The notes below the pieces were generated by a model, which did not search any database, had not been told where the DNA came from, and saw only the letters and a program-made list of their open reading frames with translations. A stretch of 64,000 bases of DNA from JAJFUV01 sp964384215 (lineage in GTDB: Bacteria; Acidobacteriota; Terriglobia; Bryobacterales; Bryobacteraceae). Made by a program: the position numbers and the translations under genes. The stretch covers positions 1 to 64,000 of the forward strand of contig CAYLLB010000023.1 of the NCBI GenBank assembly GCA_964384215.1, written 5' to 3'. Positions 61,208 to 64,000 of this stretch are shown here, piece after piece. The stretch's first letter is position 1. Every line of letters starts with the position of its first letter.

Positions 61208-62503
61208 TTAGGCATTCACCAGTTCGCCGGCGTGCCTTTGAACCTTCCGCATCGCTTCGGCAATCTGCTCCATTTCGCTCCGTTTTCCGAGCAACACGTT
61301 CTGCGTCAACCAAACGAATTCCGCGCAGACTCTGTCGTTGACCGGGCAATGGTTGCGTTCTTCCAACTGCGCGATCTCCTGGCTGGAGTAAACCCGCTGG
61401 TAACCACGGCTGTGCAATGCGTTTTTCAGGTACTTCACTTTGTTCAGGGGTCCGTAACCACTGCCCGCCGGAATGCCTTCCGCGTGCAGAGCTTTCAGGA
61501 ACTTGGCTCTCGGCAAGCCAGCGAACTGCTCCTTGTCGTACCTCAGCATGTAAAGGTGGTACGCGTTGCGCGTACAACCTTCGTGCATACGTGCCGGTAT
61601 GATGCCGGGGATTTCGCGCAACAGGCTTGTGAGATACTGCGCGTTCTGCTCGCGGGTCTTGGCTTGCTGTTCCAGGCGCGTCAACTGCGCCAGCAGCATC
61701 GCCGCCTGGAACTCCGTGATGCAAAACTTGGTGCCGTGCATGAAGTCGGTCATGTTGCCGTTGTAATGCGCGGCGAAGCACTTGCGATAAACGTCTTCGT
61801 CGTTGGTGAGGATGGCCCCGCCTTCGCCGCAATTCAGGTTCTTCGAAGCCTGGAAACTGAAGCAGCCGGTCGTGCCGTACGTGCCTGCTTTGCGGTTGCG
61901 CCATTCCGAAAGATGGCTCTGGCAGGTATCTTCGATCACTGCCACATTGTGTTTCTTCGCCACGGGGAGGATCGAGTCCAGGTCCGCAACCGAGCCGGCC
62001 AAATGCACGGGGATGATCGCCGCAGTGCGCTCCGTGATCGCGCCTTCGATCTTGTGCGCGTCGATCAGGCCCGTCTCCAGGTCAGAATCGACGAACACCG
62101 GCAGGGCATGCACGTTGAGGATGACATTCAGCGTGGCCACAAAGGTGTATGGCGGCAGGATGACCTCATCGCCTGGCCCCACGCCCAACGCCGCGAGCGA
62201 CGATTGCAGCGCGCCCGTCCCGCTCGAGGTGGCGATACAGAACTTCGCTCCCGTCAGGCGTCCGTAGGTTTCCTCGAACCGCTTCACATTCGCTCCGCTC
62301 GTGCGATTCCACTTGCCGCTTCTCACCACCGCAACCAGCGCTTCCTCTTCCGTTTGGTCGAACACAGGCCAAGCGGGGAAGCGCCCTGTACGGACTGCCT
62401 TGCCTCCCAACAGCGCCGGTTTCCCAGCCTCGCCATTCATCGTGTTCGCTGCCAAGCCCACCGCGGGCGCGGCCAGCAGACTCCTTCGCGTTACTGTGTT
62501 CAT
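61208..62503 (-). CDS. DegT/DnrJ/EryC1/StrS family aminotransferase with Tat signal
   Basis: I choose ATG 62503, spaced 9 nt from GGGAGG; ATG 62512 is directly on the ribosome-binding site. The product is 431 residues. It begins NTVTRRSLLAAPAVGLAA, a Tat-like signal. The fold-type-I PLP core has SGKWNRTSGANVKRFEE, ATSSGTGALQSSLAALGVG, EDTCQSHLSEW and FSFQASKNLNCGEGGAI with the PLP Lys. Such enzymes usually transfer amino groups to keto-sugars in the cytosol; export with a folded PLP cofactor would be unusual. Confidence 0.85.
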   Translation of the reverse strand: MNTVTRRSLLAAPAVGLAANTMNGEAGKPALLGGKAVRTGRFPAWPVFDQTEEEALVAVVRSGKWNRTSGANVKRFEETYGRLTGAKFCIATSSGTGALQSSLAALGVGPGDEVILPPYTFVATLNVILNVHALPVFVDSDLETGLIDAHKIEGAITERTAAIIPVHLAGSVADLDSILPVAKKHNVAVIEDTCQSHLSEWRNRKAGTYGTTGCFSFQASKNLNCGEGGAILTNDEDVYRKCFAAHYNGNMTDFMHGTKFCITEFQAAMLLAQLTRLEQQAKTREQNAQYLTSLLREIPGIIPARMHEGCTRNAYHLYMLRYDKEQFAGLPRAKFLKALHAEGIPAGSGYGPLNKVKYLKNALHSRGYQRVYSSQEIAQLEERNHCPVNDRVCAEFVWLTQNVLLGKRSEMEQIAEAMRKVQRHAGELVNA

Positions 62504-63234
62504 CGCGTTCATCCTCCCTACGTGCATGAATCGGGCCGGCAGCGAACGAAGTAGCCTCACATCCTTCCGTCCGCACACTTTAAGCCGGTCTTCCAGCCAT
62601 TGGCCTTGAAATGCTCATTCCGGCGGGGGTTCGGCAGTGCTGCGCAAACCGTCCACAAATCGAGTCTACATCTTCCCAGCCCTGTTCGAGCCTTGGCAAG
62701 TGTTCTTCTTGGAACGTCAAACGGCCAGTTTGTTTACAAATGAAATAAACTCGGAACGCAGTGATTGACTGCGTACACACAGAGGGGATACCTTACGTTA
62801 TTACCTATGGTACCTTCATCAGCACCGCGAGTGCGCGGCGGTCGCGCGCTAGCGTGTCCTGCTGGAAGCAGAGAATCACACGGGCCGATCACGACTCCGG
62901 ACTCACGTCGTGGTGCTATTGTTCTACGGGTGAGTTATTGCGGTGGCCTGCTCATCGCCTTTGACGCGCCGTGCTGTCAACGGCTCGAGTGAAGGACCTA
63001 TAGAGATAATCTTTGTCTCCTGTTGCGTGGGAGAACGAAAGCAGTATCACAAGTGGTGTTTTTCTATGAACTTGCCCAGCTTGCTGCACAGCAGGCTGCG
63101 CCTCAGCGAACGTGGGTCCTTCTTCTGGCTCAATCAAACAGTCCGCGTGGCCCAAATACTGGCCAGCGACGGCAAGATCCGTGGCTAACCCGATCTGGCA
63201 ACGCGGAAAAGAAATAGTAAAGGAGGTAGATTTT
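62504..63234. other. 731-nt spacer with lower GC, possible long leader
   Basis: The spacer between the DegT gene and the TonB receptor is visibly richer in A+T than its neighbours. I see a TTGACT/TACCTT promoter candidate at 62765-62794 and a short frame at 62943-63188 without a convincing ribosome-binding site or motif. Nothing else can be supported; a small RNA is possible but not shown. Confidence 0.5.
62765..62794 (+). promoter_or_regulatory. Sigma70-like promoter candidate upstream of the receptor gene
   Basis: TTGACT (62765-62770) and TACCTT (62789-62794) are separated by 18 nt, the best -35/-10 pair seen in the window. If used for the receptor gene, the leader would be more than 430 nt. 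Confidence 0.35.
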
Positions 63235-64000
63235 ATGGTATATCGGCGGTTTACTTTCGCAGCACGCATAATATTGGCTGTGCTGGCGTTCAGCGCTACT
63301 AGTGCGTGGTGCCAATCGGGCAATGGAAGTGTGCGCGGAGAAGTCCGCGACCAGACGCAGGCCGTAATCCCCGCCGCAACGGTGACCCTGACGAATACGA
63401 ATACGAACGTGACGTCAAGGTCCACAACCAACAACGTTGGTCTATACGCGTTTCCGTCGGTCGTTCCGGGGCCCTACAAGATTGTTGTGGAGTCCGCCGG
63501 CATGGCTAAGTTTGAAGCGAATCTTACAGTGAGAGTACAGGAATCATCCGTTATTGACGCAATGCTGTTACCGGCGGGGACTGTGACCACCGTGAAGGTG
63601 GAGGATGTCACTCCGGTTGTTATCACAGACTCTCCCGAATTGGGCCATACGCTGGGCCGCATGCGCATCGATCAGCTACCCATCAATGGCCGCAGCATTT
63701 CGAACCTCCTGAATACCGTACCCGGTTTGACCGGCCAGCGCGCATACGGATTTCGCGCCGGCTCGGACGAGTTGATTCTCGACGGTGCCCCGCTCCAGGA
63801 CCGGCTCTACAGCGGCTATGTGACACGCCAGCCGGGTCTTGAAAGCATTGAGGAGTTCCGAGTCATCAACAACGCGGCATCAGCTAGATTCACCCGTCAA
63901 ACCTCGGTAATTCTCACCACCAAGAGCGGCACCAACCTGTTTCATGGGTCCCTGTTCGAAACCAACCGTGATTACGGCTATGGCGTGGCGCGCACCAGGG
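63235..64000 (+). CDS. Oar-like TonB-dependent receptor, N-terminal part
   Basis: An ATG with a perfect AAAGGAGGT ribosome-binding site (63219-63227) opens a frame that runs past the window end. A signal peptide (ARIILAVLAFSATSAWCQ) is followed by a carboxypeptidase-regulatory-like domain (GSVRGEVRDQTQAVIPAATV; YAFPSVVPGPYKIVVES). A TonB plug then begins (IDQLPINGRSISNLLNTVPG; DELILDGAPLQDRLYSG; IEEFRVINNAAS; TTKSGTN). This is the acidobacterial Oar-like outer-membrane receptor type, usually 1000 or more residues, so only the first quarter is present. It probably imports glycans or oligomers. Confidence 0.9.
   Translation, partial: MVYRRFTFAARIILAVLAFSATSAWCQSGNGSVRGEVRDQTQAVIPAATVTLTNTNTNVTSRSTTNNVGLYAFPSVVPGPYKIVVESAGMAKFEANLTVRVQESSVIDAMLLPAGTVTTVKVEDVTPVVITDSPELGHTLGRMRIDQLPINGRSISNLLNTVPGLTGQRAYGFRAGSDELILDGAPLQDRLYSGYVTRQPGLESIEEFRVINNAASARFTRQTSVILTTKSGTNLFHGSLFETNRDYGYGVARTR

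Noticed and set aside
62943..63188. Small protein of about 81 residues upstream of the receptor
   Set aside because: It has no ribosome-binding site, no motif and unusual composition; it lies in a likely non-coding leader.
1..64000. tRNA, rRNA, CRISPR, prophage or complete insertion sequence
   Set aside because: No cloverleaf, repeat-spacer array, transposase, integrase or phage structural gene was recognised in the window.

Overview
The window (about 63% GC by eye, dense genes, short intergenic gaps) looks like a chromosome segment of an Acidobacteriota bacterium, most likely Bryobacterales/Solibacteraceae. The clues are two VWFA-related proteins of the acidobacterial type, an Oar-like TonB receptor with an N-terminal carboxypeptidase-regulatory domain, many Tat-exported oxidoreductases and hydrolases, DUF1080, GHL6, sulfatase and UroD-fold proteins, and a divergent Hfq. 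I see no rRNA, tRNA, CRISPR array, phage or insertion sequence. The assignment is inferred from gene content only.

Layout. 24-4747: coupled trio of a secreted TPR-like protein, an MFS transporter and a glycosyltransferase fused to a RimI-type acetyltransferase. 4886-5193: DUF465 protein and an intrinsic terminator. 5211-12372: DUF4838 glycosidase-like protein, SDR, DnaC-like ATPase (minus strand), then Fur regulator, FHA-GAF-PP2C phosphatase and a Tat protein whose starts and stops overlap. 12377-19312: a six-gene minus-strand operon read as FGGY sugar kinase, phosphohexomutase, exported aldo/keto reductase, tetraheme cytochrome c fused to a SUMF1-like domain, amidohydrolase and UroD-fold protein. 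19345-29329: ribBA whose GTP cyclohydrolase II half lacks key residues, a secreted unknown, a GHL6 glycosidase with a sulfatase, an M3 peptidase, a CmcI-like methyltransferase with a second sulfatase. 29339-38114: tex, Gfo/Idh oxidoreductase, metallophosphatase, pterin carbinolamine dehydratase, DUF1080, PIG-L deacetylase, methyltransferase and MBL hydrolase. 38147-43541: a transpeptidase-SpoIID-HExxH protein with a thioesterase, then moaD-moaE fusion, VWFA, Hfq-like and inositol monophosphatase. 43546-56480: second VWFA protein, second UroD-fold protein, manA-aminotransferase-coaD, YjhG-type dehydratase, thiM-thiE, and ileS-lspA-lgt. 56555-64000: a tadE/tadE/tadG cluster, ceramidase-like protein, a decayed Gfo/Idh gene, a Tat-exported DegT aminotransferase, a long gene-poor gap and the start of an Oar-like outer-membrane receptor.

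How it fits together. Core functions (ileS-lspA-lgt, coaD, tex, ribBA, thiamine salvage) are interleaved with genes for taking apart complex, partly sulfated carbohydrate: GHL6, DUF4838, DUF1080, sulfatases, sugar kinase, phosphomutase, YjhG-type dehydratase and an outer-membrane receptor. Genes within operons commonly overlap by ATGA, GTGA or TGATG. Many transcription units start with a TANNNT -10 box, often TACAAT, only 6-28 nt before the start codon, which suggests short-leader or leaderless transcription.

The strongest leads for something undescribed are the three-domain cell-wall protein at 38147-40285, the cytochrome/SUMF1 fusion and its operon at 14514-15476, the degenerate RibA half of RibBA, the glycosyltransferase-RimI fusion, and a 90-nt hairpin element between thiM and ileS.
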